A stretch of DNA of 64,000 nucleotides from the NCBI GenBank assembly GCA_030268105.1, contig BSDZ01000026.1, forward strand, positions 1,182,001-1,246,000, in the 5' to 3' direction. This stretch comes from Volvox africanus. Taxonomy: Eukaryota > Chlorophyta > Chlorophyceae > Chlamydomonadales > Volvocaceae. Of this stretch, positions 1 to 12,050 are shown piece after piece. Position numbers and translations under genes: made by a program. The first letter of the stretch is position 1. Each line of letters starts with the position of its first letter. The notes under the pieces are model-generated. The model was not told the DNA's origin. It worked only from the letters and a program-made list of their open reading frames with translations, and did no database searches.

Positions 1-150
1 GCGGGATGATGGACTCGCTTGCTGCAATTGTGGAATCTCACCTGCTTGTTCACCTCTTTGCTGCAACAGCTTTTTCAATTTAATGATTTTTCTTTTCCCA
101 ACTCCTCCCGACCCTCTATGCTGCGTTCTGCTTCATCTTATCCTCACCAG

Positions 151-864
151 GTCGGCTGGGCAAGTAAGCCCGTAAGGCAGCTGGGCGACTCGGACCTGCC
201 GTACGGCAACCCTACCTCCGTACGCATCCCGGCACAGATGAGTGGCCTTCGCACTTCTGTGTTGGTCCAGGGAGGCGGCATGCCCGTCAACAGAAAGCTT
301 TTCCTCTCCGTACGCCTTAATTCCTACAGCTACGATCTCCCATGGCAGTTTTGGGACGACAACGTGCCCTTCCTGTTAATCCACACTTACGACGGCACAG
401 ATGGCAACCCCTACTTCACGACGGTGTATTTGGGCGAGATCCGCGTCGGGACGATCTGGCGTGATAACAAGAGCAACATCTCTGTGCGGTTTGATTCCTG
501 GATCAAGGACAGCGGTGCCGCAGTGCGCATCTGTCGCCGCAGCAGTGGGGAGGAGCGAGACTGCGGAGATGGTCTGGACGAGGACTGCAACTTTCTGACG
601 GACATCGAGGATCTCAACTGCCGGGCTGGGGTCAGCTCCGAAACCAAAGCTGGCGAAGTCACCATCATCGCCAATGCCCGGCCATCTTCACCATCTCGGG
701 GCCCTGCTTCTCGCCGGTCGCCGCCACCCCGTCCCATGTCGAAGCCGAGCCCACCATCTCCAAGGCCGCCCTCACCGCCATCTCCAAGACCTCCCCGCAG
801 GCTAGCGCCACCGCGCAAACCATCGCCACCGCGGCCACCGCCACGGGGACTGGGTCGTCGGTAG
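151..864 (+). CDS. Secreted/ECM-type protein, C-terminal exon (5' part outside window)
   Basis: The reading frame is entered at an acceptor ending tcctcaccag (141-150) and runs to TAG at 862-864, giving 237 residues. The first half is a compact beta-rich segment with many aromatic residues. It ends in a Cys-containing motif, DCGDGLDEDCNFLTDIEDLNC-like, that resembles the acidic DGxDxDC calcium-binding motif found at the end of many secreted algal and bacterial proteins. The rest is a Pro/Ser/Arg tail with SPPSPRPP units, typical of hydroxyproline-rich volvocine wall and matrix proteins. The whole could be the C-terminus of a gametolysin-like (M11) matrix metalloprotease or another ECM glycoprotein, but no catalytic motif lies in the window, so this is inference. 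The Pro-rich tail is also open in a second frame (Ala/Thr/Ser-rich), so an unseen splice could change the C-terminus. Confidence 0.55.
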   Translation, partial: VGWASKPVRQLGDSDLPYGNPTSVRIPAQMSGLRTSVLVQGGGMPVNRKLFLSVRLNSYSYDLPWQFWDDNVPFLLIHTYDGTDGNPYFTTVYLGEIRVGTIWRDNKSNISVRFDSWIKDSGAAVRICRRSSGEERDCGDGLDEDCNFLTDIEDLNCRAGVSSETKAGEVTIIANARPSSPSRGPASRRSPPPRPMSKPSPPSPRPPSPPSPRPPRRLAPPRKPSPPRPPPRGLGRR

Positions 865-3800
865 TTGTGTAGAATTGGGTAATGATTCTCGTTAGCGCAT
901 TGTAGGGCAGGACAGCAGAGGATGTATAGGACAAGATCGAGGCAGGTCGCGATCACCTGAACTTGAAGGAATTGCGAGTATGTGAACGAAAACTTAGCAT
1001 ATCATTCTTGATTGGTTCGTTCAAAATGCCTTTATGCGAGGCCTTTGTCGAATCTCGTTGTGCATGTGTACTTTGCAATGACCGGGCGCGGGCAGTTTCA
1101 CCAGCTGTGGTGATGTCAACAACCTGGAAACCGCTGATGAAGTGCACTTGGGGACTTCATATTCATCTGAGCTGGAGGCTATGGTGAAGAGCGCTGCGAG
1201 CGTGTCTGCGACACTTGGTGAGGTTGGTTTTAGGGGGTCTCTTTGTTGATCTGCCATTTGCGATGCTGGTAAAGTGTGTGGCCCTTTGCAAACCTCACAA
1301 CAACAGTGATACACACGTGCGGTGTCCTTTTTTGATTGATGATCTCGTTTAGGACTAATGAAACCCTCGCGGGCGGTTTCCTGTGGTCACATGATCTGGT
1401 TGCTTCCATGAAGGTGAAGGATAGTATCTAGTACCAGGATGATCCACGGGTTCTCTAACGTTTCTCTATCTGCATCTTTGCTTGATGGCGGCAGCCGACA
1501 GCGGAAAGCTGTCCATCTGACGACGACTATGCTGACCATCATATCTTGGAGACTCGGAAATCGGGTGTTTTCCGAAATTGCACCACTCTCTGATTGGGTC
1601 CAGGATAATATTCTTCGGACGGGGGACGGGATTCTGTTGATGGTTGATGGTTGATGGTTTGGCTTAGCCACTGGCATTCGGGGGCCCAAGGGTCGTCGAA
1701 TGCATCATGCGCACATGCTTGTGTTGGATGGTTTACAGGGGCGTATGCTGCAGGAGCAAAATTGTGCTCGCTCGTGCGCGCGGATGTGAATTGGCAGCGT
1801 TGAATGAACTATCGCACTGATGCTTCTGAAGAAAAGCGTCACGTGCACCTAACAATGTGTGCCAAGGGAAAAGGATCCGACATGTTTGCTTTGTGCTTTG
1901 AAGTTTGGTGGATGTTGGCGTTTTTGCATCATCGTCATCAATCCCAAGCGCTCGTCTTCGCCCCGTCACAGCTGGCTTTGTCCATTTCGTGTAGTTGGCA
2001 TTTTTCGTTCGTTGAAACGAAACTGGCTGTTTGTTTGGGTCCAGCTATACTTCCAACGACTGACGCCTCGCACGCTGTGTCTCCGTCGTAGGTGGGGTGA
2101 TGGACTTGCGTCTGGGTGGAAGCGTTTCCTTTTTATGACGTGTGGCATGTATCCCACGAGCTGGTTTGGAGTGGATTTCCTACTTACGCTTCCTGGACTC
2201 GGCTTTTACGCTTTGACCGCGGTGCCGTACGACCTTTCCCTGTTTCCTTTTCATTACTTTGGGTATTCAATTATAAGGTTTCCAAAAGAGTATTAATACG
2301 TGGGCGATTTGCTTTGATGCAACTCCCAGACGTGCGCACTACTGGCGTTCCTGCAAAGAATGATGCGAAAACCACCGCAACCGCCCTTGCGCCCTTTGCG
2401 GTGGTGGTGGCGGTGAGGGCACCTGGGAGCACGCGGAGGATGTCACAAAGTGCCGAATGCTTTCTTTCCTTCTCCTGCCGGGGTGTGTTCGAGTGCATGC
2501 GTGCATGTGTGTGTTAGTGCACGTGGTGATACTTCCAACATCTCGGCCGAACGGCATATCGAGAACATGAGGCTCGGTCCTGTATGTGCGGTCTTTGTAC
2601 GTCGCATCACGGTGCTGGTTGCGCAGTCGTCGTACAACTCATACACCAGGACCTGACGATATGAATGGCCGGGCTGGGCTGACTGTCACCAGCTGGCTGT
2701 CGAGGCCGGGCAAAAGAAAGTGAGGGATCATGTTTGCTGAAGGCGAAAAGTGTGACAGAAGCGGTTACATTACACTCATTTCCATTATATGCTGTCCTCG
2801 TTAGTCAACGGATGGTTAGCCACAACGACGATTTTTGTTCACGAACGTTATCGGATGTTAACATTACCGATTAGGTAGCAGTGTCTGATGTTAGTGATAT
2901 GCGGCGATGCGGATGGCAAAACACCTTCTGCTCATCGCTTGTTGTGAACCACTTTCAACCGTACCATTGTGTATTGTCATTTCGTGGTAGTCTTGAACCA
3001 CAAGCATATGCAAAACAGACACACGTACACGTACACATAATGTATAGAGCCACCTCAGGAACACAGCGCTACACTTGTAAATCGAGTGATGATGCTACTT
3101 CAAAGATGGGGAGATACACGTGGCCGATCACACCAGGTAACTGACCGAGAAACGTTCTCGTTTCAACTGAAGGCACACAACCTCAGTCATCCAACGCAAG
3201 CTCACAATCATGACGTGCATGCAAATGTTTGCTCTTCCAAATGCAACAGCAGCAGCAATGGTCGACGTAATTCCACTCCTCATTCACTCTCTGACCCCGC
3301 CTAGAGGTACACGCACTTCCAACTAAGTGACAGCCAGATACAGGCAGGGCGCACAGCCTGGCGCTGCTTTGCCGAATTCGGCCGAATTGCCGAAACCTCC
3401 CTTTGCCCACCTCTGTTGCAAACGACAAATGCAAAACCTGCGAAAGGTGCGGCACATTAAGCCATCCCTATTTGCAACCAGAGGTTGCGGGACCGAGGTA
3501 TTTATTTTTTGCTAGTCAGGCAAATGCAGGATGGGTACGAGGACTACGACCGTATGCCAGATCTTACAACTCAGTTGCGTCTGCTTGAAGGTAACATCGG
3601 AGTGGCAAATTCGTCCGAAAACCTCACATCAGCGTACGGCACATGGGACGATGAGTGACGCCTGTAATTGATGATGAAAAGGGATCTCCGTGGTCAAGCA
3701 CTCTAAACATGTCGATCTTGCGAGTCAGGAATGTGAATTTCATCATGCATATCCACAGCACAACAGCCACCGCGCACCAAGTCGTCTTTAACACTGGGGC

Positions 3801-4388
3801 AGCAAAGTACTCCGTATCTCCTGATTGTCTGCCACCACTTCATTTCTTCTCCTAATTGATAACCGGCAGCTCCTCCGCCCCTCTCCACACAAACACGTCC
3901 GGCAAAGTCCGCTTCAGAGACAGAGAACGTAAAGACGATAAGAACGAGCTCCCTCTAAGAAAAAGACCTCCTCCATTGAAATGCCTTGAAAACTGAAAAC
4001 TGAAAACTGAAAACCAACTTTCTTGTTCCCCGCGTGAGCTAGAATATACCGCTACCACCGCTGCCACATCCCACCTCCTTAGGAACGGTTGGCAGCCGCA
4101 ACCCGCGCAGACATGGATAAAGAGGGTTCTGCTGCCGCCTCCCAGAGCCCTCGCTCAGAGCCCGAGAGGGTGCCGACTCGGGGTCCTTGGAAACCACACC
4201 AGGCCAACAACCCAACAGCGTCTGATGTTCCCTCCCTCACCCCCCTCCCACCAGCCCTCTACAACTGCGAATTGAGAGACAGCCAGCAGCCAACAGTCAA
4301 CCGACAACTGACAACGTCAAACCAACAATCGCATGGGTCAAAGTACAAACCCGACATCGCCGCAAGGATGTAAATTGCGCCTTGATCA
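865..4388. other. Non-coding stretch between a + gene end and a - gene end
   Basis: This stretch lies between two convergent genes. No open frame in it resembles a protein, and short frames on both strands look like chance. The right part should contain the 3' UTR of the helicase gene; a TGTAA polyadenylation-type signal on the minus strand sits near 3566-3570. I see no RNA gene or mobile element. Confidence 0.5.
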
Positions 4389-7300
4389 TTACGTACGGGG
4401 CTCGACGAGACCCATCTCCATGCAGTGCTGCGCCATACGGCCGATGAGGGTGTGGGGATTGGCCAGCGCGAGGGCCAAACTGCCCACAATCACCAACTGG
4501 TGTGTGCAGCTGAGGTGGTGAGGGGGGGAAGGGTTGGGAAGAGGCAGGCAGGAGGCAGCGGTGAAGAGAGGACGGTGGGATAGAGAGGTAAGTGTGTGTA
4601 GATGTGTATGTGTGTACATATGTATGTACGGACGCTTGGTTTAAGCCGTACCGTGTAAGCATGACGTTGACCCGGCGGTCGTCCTTCATGAAGCCCAAGC
4701 TGGTTCCGGAGCGTACCAGGCTGGCAATCACCACTTCGTCCTCCCGGCCCTGGAAGGTACTGTACGGCAAATACGAGCAGAAAAAAGACACACACAACGA
4801 CACAGATGTAAGCAATTTTGTTATATGCCATTACTACCTGAACGTACGAAGATTACCACGACAAAACTGCTCCAAACTGTCCCAACAAAAAATCTGTACG
4901 GGACTCAAGTTAGTTGTTGTACTTACTCAATGTTGTACACTCGGTCGCCACCCGTACGATGATCCGGTGCCGCAGCCCGTCCCGCCTTCGTTCCTCCCCT
5001 TCCCAACAGGATGTTTAGTTGCTTTTCTACCAAAGTTCGTTGGAGGTCGTACCCGGTGATGACCTGCATAAGCCGGACAGACGGACAGACACGTTGACAG
5101 ACAGCTGGGGACAGACAGACACTTGAGATTCTGTTCCAATCCATCGGTCCTGCAGCATGACGTAAGATGATACGATCTCAGACGCGCGACAGCATCTTCT
5201 CTTGTACATGCGTGTGTTTGCCGCCGTACGACGTGTTTCATCGCACGCACACGCTTTTTCTTCCGGATCCTTAACGAAACAATACACCCACACGCCCTCA
5301 CGTGCCCGACTCCTTGCCCCCAAATGCCACATATTAACTCCACATACCGTCCAGCTGCTGCTCCGTAGCTCGCTCGTAACCAGTCGTACAACTTCCTTAG
5401 CTTCCTGCGGGTTCCGGAAGCTGGAGGTCCCGGTATTTTCCTCCTTTCCGCGCACGTCCACCCACCGGATGGCGGGCCTACAAGGGAGGATACTAGTTAA
5501 GTGTTCGTTGTGAAGTTTAGCGAGTAGAATTGAAGTATGCGAGCCCCGTGGATAGTGTAGATAGTGAAATCATACACGCATACACACACGCATACACACA
5601 CGCACGCCTCACATGGGCACATACAGGGATGTTCCCCACCCGGACGAACAGTCTAACCCCCCAAACACACAACATACGGCAGGGCACTTTGTACGACAAA
5701 ATGCGATGACACGCCAGTATAGGTAACAGCTCGAAGCTTCCATTATCGTCGTGTACGGTATTCTCGTACAGCCATACTCTCTCACCGTGCGGAGCGCAAG
5801 TCGCCTGGCACGCGCCCCGAATTGAGCAACCCGGCGTACAACGCCGTACTGATGAAGCTGCATAGCTGCTGGGGGAGGCGGTACGACATTGTGAGCATGA
5901 TGCGGTGCGCGCCGTCGTCGTTGCCGCCAGCTCCACCGGCCCCCCGCGGCGGCGTCAGCTCGGGCCCCACCAAGTATGCGTTGGGTTGAGCCCTCAACCG
6001 TACGACAGCCCGAGAGGCCAGGGGAGTGAGGTGATCGAACACGCTCTGCACCTGCGCACCGTCCCACTCGCTGCCGTACGGCGGCAGTTGTACGTCATCT
6101 CCGAAAAGGGACAATGACCTACGGTCCGGGAGCAAACGGAGGTGGTTGCAATCGTTAGGTGTTTGGGTGGCTGCGGTGGTGGTTGTAATTGTGAGGTTGC
6201 TGCCACCCCATCGAAAATGCAGATATAAGTATATCGCTCACGACGGCAAACATGTCGTACCAAGGGGAAGCAAGGAAGATCCGAAGCTGGGTGTTTACTA
6301 TTTCGGGCTACAACATCAAGAATCCTTAAACGAAAATCTGCGGCACCATATGTACGACACCTTACCGTAGATGTCTGCCGTACTGATGTAGCGGTAACAT
6401 CAATTCGCCTGCGTAGATCTGTGACGCCTCGTCAATTAACAGCCGCGTCAGTTCCTTGCCGTACAGTGCCACGCTCCGAAACATACGGTTTGCTAGCATC
6501 GACACAGTCGTCACGAACACCTGGCCGACCGGAGGGGGGAGAAGGAGGCCCCAAATTATTCACATACACACACACGGAGGGAGGCGAGGAGACGCGAGGC
6601 GAGGCGAGGAGAGGGGAGGGGGTGTCCCACATATACATACACATACACGTACGTCTTGCCTCCATTCCTGGCCCCTCCCCACCCGCTACCCATCTCCTCT
6701 CACCCTGACTCCCTCCAGCTTCCTGGCGACGTCCACTCCCCTGAGCTCGTTGCTGATGATCAGCACCTTCTGCAGCTCGCCTCGGTACTGCTCCTCGTGC
6801 CATTCGAAATGGTACTCCTCCGAAACCACCAGCCTGCCCCAGCACAGACACGGGACCAGCAAGCCAGTCGCGTCCGACCAAGGCATAGAAGAGGACGAAG
6901 AGGACGGAAGAGATTAACATAATCTCAATTTTCTTGCTCGTTATAACATCCCCAACCGTCAAAATACACACACCTATACACACACATTTCCCTACCCCTC
7001 TTTTATACACAAGTACACGCACACGCCTTCCGAAAGACCCGCCCCTCCCCCCCAGCTCCCGTACCTGAAGTCCCCGGACCCCAGCCCCCTCTTCAAGAGG
7101 CTCAGAGCGATGTTCTTGGCAGCGACATTACTCCTGGCCACACACGCCAGCGCCTCCTGCTTCCGCCCCGCCCCCGCCCCCCCCCCGGAGGTCAACACCG
7201 GGATCATCACACGGCGCCATAGGGCCACCGTGTGCGAGATGACCGTGGTTTTTCCTGCCGTACATTTGGGGGTGGATGGAGGTGATGAGCGGGTAGTTGT

Positions 7301-8331
7301 GTGCGCGTGTGTGTATTGGTGGTGGTGCTGTGGAACTACAGAGGGTCACAGGATCTCCTCCACGACATCAAGGATGCGAGTGCGTGTGTGCCCCCCTTCC
7401 CCTCTCCCCCCCTCCCTCCCTCCCTCTGCCTCGCTCGAAGGGCCGCAGCAGACGAGGTTCGGTACTCCGGAGCTGTTCAGAGGACCACAGACAGACTAAC
7501 AGACTAACAGAAACAGACTAACAGACAGGCAGTTACGGTTTCACCTACCCGTGCCCGGTGGGCCCTGCACCAGCTGCACGGTCCGATCGCCGCAGAGTAT
7601 GGCCGTGATCGCGTCGCGCTGGGACTCATTGACTTGCGAGGTGGCATGTAGACTCCTGACCTCCGCCTGCGCCCGGCATCGCGCCTCAGCAGCAGCTGCC
7701 GCCATGGCGGCGGCAGCGGCGGCGGCGGCGGCTGTCGTAGCCGTTGCTTTTTTGGCGGCTGATGTTTTGCCCTTTCCCGCTGCTGCTGTTGAATCCTTTT
7801 CTGCTCCCTGCGCTGGACGAGCCGCAGCAGAGGAAGTGGCGGCAGCACATGATGGAGATGTTGAGCTCGTCGCGGACTGTTTCTGCTCCTTCTGCCGCAG
7901 AGTCCCAGCGCCAAAGACGCCCGCCGCCAAAGGCACGTCCAGCAGCTTCTCCTTCCCGCATAGCACCTGCGGGAGAGTTGGGAGAGAGCATTTGGCCTCG
8001 ACAAATCTGCCTGATCGCTATCCAGAAATCTGCGAAAACTTAAATCTTAGAAAACTACCAGAATCGGATAGGAACCCTCCTCTCGCAGTGCAACCGAATC
8101 CCGCAACAATTCACCTCCGTCCCTTCCGGGGGGCAAAACTGTTATATCTCTGTTGTGTCGGCCAACAAAGGCCCGATCGGAAGGATGACCATCGAAGGTC
8201 CAGGATCCTTTCACTGCCCGTAGATACCCCAGGATACTACAAAAACACAGCTTAGCCATAGCTTGCATGACGCCAACCCGCATTACCCCATATCCCTGCA
8301 GCATGCATAACCCTTCCCCCAAACATACCCC

Positions 8332-8391
<60 letters not shown>

Positions 8392-11300
8392 TGCACACGC
8401 ACATGCACGTGCACGCGCACACACACCCCTGTCCTCACCGCCGCCAAGAGATCCTGGCACGCGGCGGCCTCCATTGTGTCCTTCAGTTCCTGCATCTCGA
8501 TATGCTGAATCATACCAGACACCTCCGCCTGCCGTACAACACCGCTCCCTGGAGCAGAAAATGTATGCGTGTGTCCGCGTGGAGCGGGTGGGTTTTTGAT
8601 AGGGTACGACACGCGGGGGATGGAAAAGGGAGAAGGCCCGGGGTGGGGTGGGTTGAAAGGCACTGTATGGGAAAAGCAACTGATGTACAAGCGTGTACGA
8701 AATCCCAGCTTGTCATCGCGAGCATGCTCGTACGGAAGACCCTATATCCCAGGGCTCTGGGCGGCTGCAAAAGTTATGGCAGTTGCAATATCGAAAACAC
8801 AACAACTGTCCGTACATATTATAAGGATTTTACGTTAGGCTGTAGCTTACCTCCAGATCCAGATCCAGATCCAGATCCGGATGCAATCCATCGCAACTTC
8901 CCCACAGTGGCCCGCTTTCCTTTTTGCTCCACGCATATCCCGCTGATCCGGCGGCCATCCCCCAGCAGCTTGAGCTCCACCCAGCAGCCCTTCCGCAAGC
9001 GCGTCTTGAAGCGGCTCATGGACACTTGCAGAACGAGGCCTCGCTGTCCGGGATGGACAGAGGAAGGCAGAGAGAAGGGGAAGTGGGGGAAGGGGGAGGA
9101 GCGGGAGAAAGGGGAGGAGGAGAAGGGGGAGGGGGGAAGAGGAAAAGGGGAGAAGGGCGAAGCGGAAGAATGGGATGGAGGAGGAGAGTACGGATTATAC
9201 ACATACACACGCCATACACACCGTGTGTATGTAGTACAAGTTCACACCCAGTACCGAACATCATCATCAACAAAAGCGGAACACCGAGTCAATGACCGGT
9301 TTCAACTAACAATCAACCGCCATCCAAACGACAACGAAGCATTGAGTCGGCCATCAACAAATCTTCCTCATCCTCAATCATCAATCTTCCTCTTCCTCAT
9401 CCTCACCCTCACCCTCACCCTCACCCGCGCCCCTTCTGGTGGTGAGCCCTGAGGACAGCAACACACCGCACCTTGTCCGACTCAAACTTGGCATCGCAGA
9501 AGTCGTGCTTTGTACGACTTGGATGATTGGCTTCCTGCAGTTGACTGGTCAAAACCCACTGCGCTGCGAGCAAGAGCTCCGAAACTGACGGCAAGGTGAG
9601 GTCGTACGGCTCGGGAAGCGGAAAGGTACCAGGTCGCTGTAGCACCCGCACGCCAGCAGCGTACGACACAAAGGCATCCAGTGCACCGTACTTTGCCTGC
9701 ACATGCATTTGCCGTATTTGTACGGCATCATAAGCCATTTATGGATCAGTGCGCAACTCGCGCATGCAGTTGAAACCGTTAGAAACTTTGCAGTTCACGA
9801 AATTTGTTCGTGTGGCCACATTCAGTCCGCGTTAACTCATTAACGACGAGAGTACGGCCTCCGTAGCGTACAGGACAGCATGTAATCCAGATTCGATCCC
9901 CTTCAGTTAATAACCATATAACGTACTATCACACGGTACGGAACTTGGGATGATATTGCGCGCTCTTCTCATCACCTGTTTCGCATCCAGGTTGCGAGCA
10001 AACCACTGCTGGTGGTTGATCGTCTTGTCCTTTGATAGCTTCGTGTCCGGGAACAAACTCTGGAATATGGTAAACAAGGAAAGCTTCTTCCGACCCCTCT
10101 GCAGCTCCTCTTCGCTCGGAGGGCACGCGCAGGTCAGGTCCAGCCCGTTGCGCAGCTTTATACCTGAAGGGCGTCCATGTCGTACATATCGCCGTACGAA
10201 GAGAAGCATCATTCACAACCAGTGGGGCAACGCAAAGGGAAGGGAAGGTCTCCTGCTCGTGGTGAAAGATTGTCGAAGCAACGACGTGCGCCTCGTCTGT
10301 ACCTCACACTCGTGTACGGCATCATGCATAATGAGGCGAGAGGGGAGAGAGAACGTGTGTGTGTGTATGTGTGTGTGTGTGTCATTCACTCGGAACGTGT
10401 CGGATTCTCCACCTGATGACGCAGACTGCAACAGATGCGTGCTATGATTGCTAAACACTGAAACAAGTAGTAATATACTTGAAAATATAAAGATATAAAA
10501 AAACTAATTTCAAACGATTAATAATTAATAATACTTAATAAATTTAATAATTTCACAAATAAAATTAAAATTGTAAATGTTTAAATGAAATAATTAAAAT
10601 TAACTGAAAGAACACAAGGAACCAGTGCGCCTTATTGAGGAAAATACCTGTACTATTCGTTCTACGAACGTGTCGTACACCTACCGAATGCAGCGAACAG
10701 TATGATGGCGTCCTGCCACGCCTCCGCCGCGGCCTTCACGATAGAGGTATCACAGAGATGTGACTCCAACGCCAACGGCCAGGAGAATGGATGTGTCGTC
10801 GTACCGCTGCTGCCCCCATCATTCTGGCCGCTGCCTTTGCCACGACTGCCGTTGCTACGACTGCCGTTGCCGTTGCCGTTGCTGCTGCCGCTACCACTGC
10901 CGCCGCCGCTGCTGCTGCCGCCAGGGTGCTGTTGCGGCACACGAATGAGGAGCGCGCGCCACCCGCAGCAGAGCTGGACCAGTGCCAGCTGATCGGCAAC
11001 AAACTCCGTATCGAACCCTATCACCTTTTGCATCTGCTGCTGGTGGTTTAGCTGCTGCTGCTCCTGCTGCTGCTGCTCCTGCTGCTGCTGCTCCTGCTGC
11101 TGCTGCTCCTGCTGCTGCTGCTCCTGCTGCTTCTGCTTCTGCTGCTGCTGTTGCTTCTGCTGCTTGAGCATCGGCTGAGGCTGCTTCCCTTGCTTTGCAC
11201 GCTTGGCTTGCGGAAGTGGTGCGGGGTCAGGTCCGGCCGCCGGCGCCGACGATGATGATGATGCATCCGCAGGGCACAACTCCCATCCCTGGTTAAGCCA

Positions 11301-12050
11301 AGCCTGGTGACCTTGTGTGACATCATCCAGATGTACAACAAGCACTTCCAGTTTGTTTAGACCCAGTATTGGGGGCTCCAGGGGAACTACCAGACTTGGC
11401 TGCAGCTGCGGCTGGCCGGATTGTCCGGCGACCGGCTGTCGTTCAGCTCTGCACCTAACCTTACTTGTGGCCATGATCTTGGAATGTGATGTGACGGAAG
11501 GGGCCTTACTGCCCTGGAGGAGGGGACCTGTTGCCCTTTCCGCGGTTTGGACTTCGGTGCAGATACGGGCGTTGGTGCTGCTGCAGATGCTGATTTCTGA
11601 AAGGCTGCTAAGAGCGCCAACGGAAGGCATAAAATGGAGGTTAGAGCTGGACCCGGAGTCCATTGTACTTGTGGAGGCCGAGGAAGAAAGAGAGGCTGAG
11701 CTTGAACATGTCGGCATGCTGCGGATATCGTTGACATCTTCGGAAATGAGCTTCATGCTGGGTGATGGCGGATTAGCTGCCCGGTTGCAATCCGAATCCA
11801 TGCTCTCCTCCTGCTTCACCGTGGCCCAGGCTGACTGGACATGACTTTGGGACGGGCGTTTCGGTTGTTCTCCATGACTAGCCGACGCACCTGTTGATGT
11901 TGACAGGACTACTCCTGATGTCTCCAGAAAATTGGAAACACCGGATAATAATGGAGTTGATGTGTAGCAACGGGATGGATTTGTCTCCGGCGCAGGGGCG
12001 TGAGCGTTTGGTGTTGCGCCCGTTGGCGCTTTGGACGCCCGGTTTCCCAT
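4389..12050 (-). CDS. WRN-type 3'-5' exonuclease fused to UPF1-like SF1B helicase
   Basis: Complete model of 15 exons whose phases all match (3909 nt, 1302 aa): 12050-10685, 10412-10308, 10163-9976, 9696-9472, 9043-8851, 8548-8439, 7966-7549, 7254-7065, 6833-6704, 6520-6366, 6118-5786, 5477-5348, 5063-4927, 4759-4652, 4509-4389. Residues 1-340 are low complexity (Ser-rich, then a poly-Gln/Glu tract). The DEDDy exonuclease follows: DTEF (347-350), HDAVHE (485-490), a KLSKDKTINHQQW segment and YGALD (556-560). From about 629 to the end is a UPF1/SMUBP2-like helicase: GPPGTGKT (864-871, split by intron 7), DEAS (1005-1008), GDDVQLPP (1033-1040), SYRLP, DTFQGRE, RRVNVMLTRC. All motifs look intact, so an active nuclease-helicase acting on RNA or DNA is expected; the substrate is unknown. 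ATG 12050 is the first in frame. Confidence 0.88.
8338..8412. repeat. (CA)n microsatellite in helicase intron 6
   Basis: A nearly pure CA run grades into CACG/CATG variants. It lies just inside the intron whose minus-strand donor (gtgagg) is at 8438. The long Thr-His and Cys-Val frames across it are artefacts of the repeat. Confidence 0.9.
10445..10625. other. Extremely A/T-rich patch inside helicase intron 1
   Basis: About 180 bases of almost pure A/T (many TTAATAAT and AAATTAAAA words) interrupt otherwise balanced sequence. It lies between exon 1 (ends 10685) and exon 2 (starts 10412). There is no open frame. It could be a piece of organelle or bacterial spacer DNA, or simply a decayed A/T repeat. 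Confidence 0.6.
11050..11166 (-). repeat. CAG-type repeat encoding a poly-Gln/Glu tract
   Basis: Runs of CTG with interspersed CTC on the plus strand read, on the coding strand, as (Q)4E units just before the exonuclease domain. It is inside exon 1, so length changes would alter the protein without shifting frame. Confidence 0.9.

Noticed and set aside
8819..9208. CRISPR-like or regularly spaced repeat arrays
   Set aside because: Direct repeats in the window are contiguous tandem microsatellites and minisatellites without unique spacers; none fits a CRISPR array.
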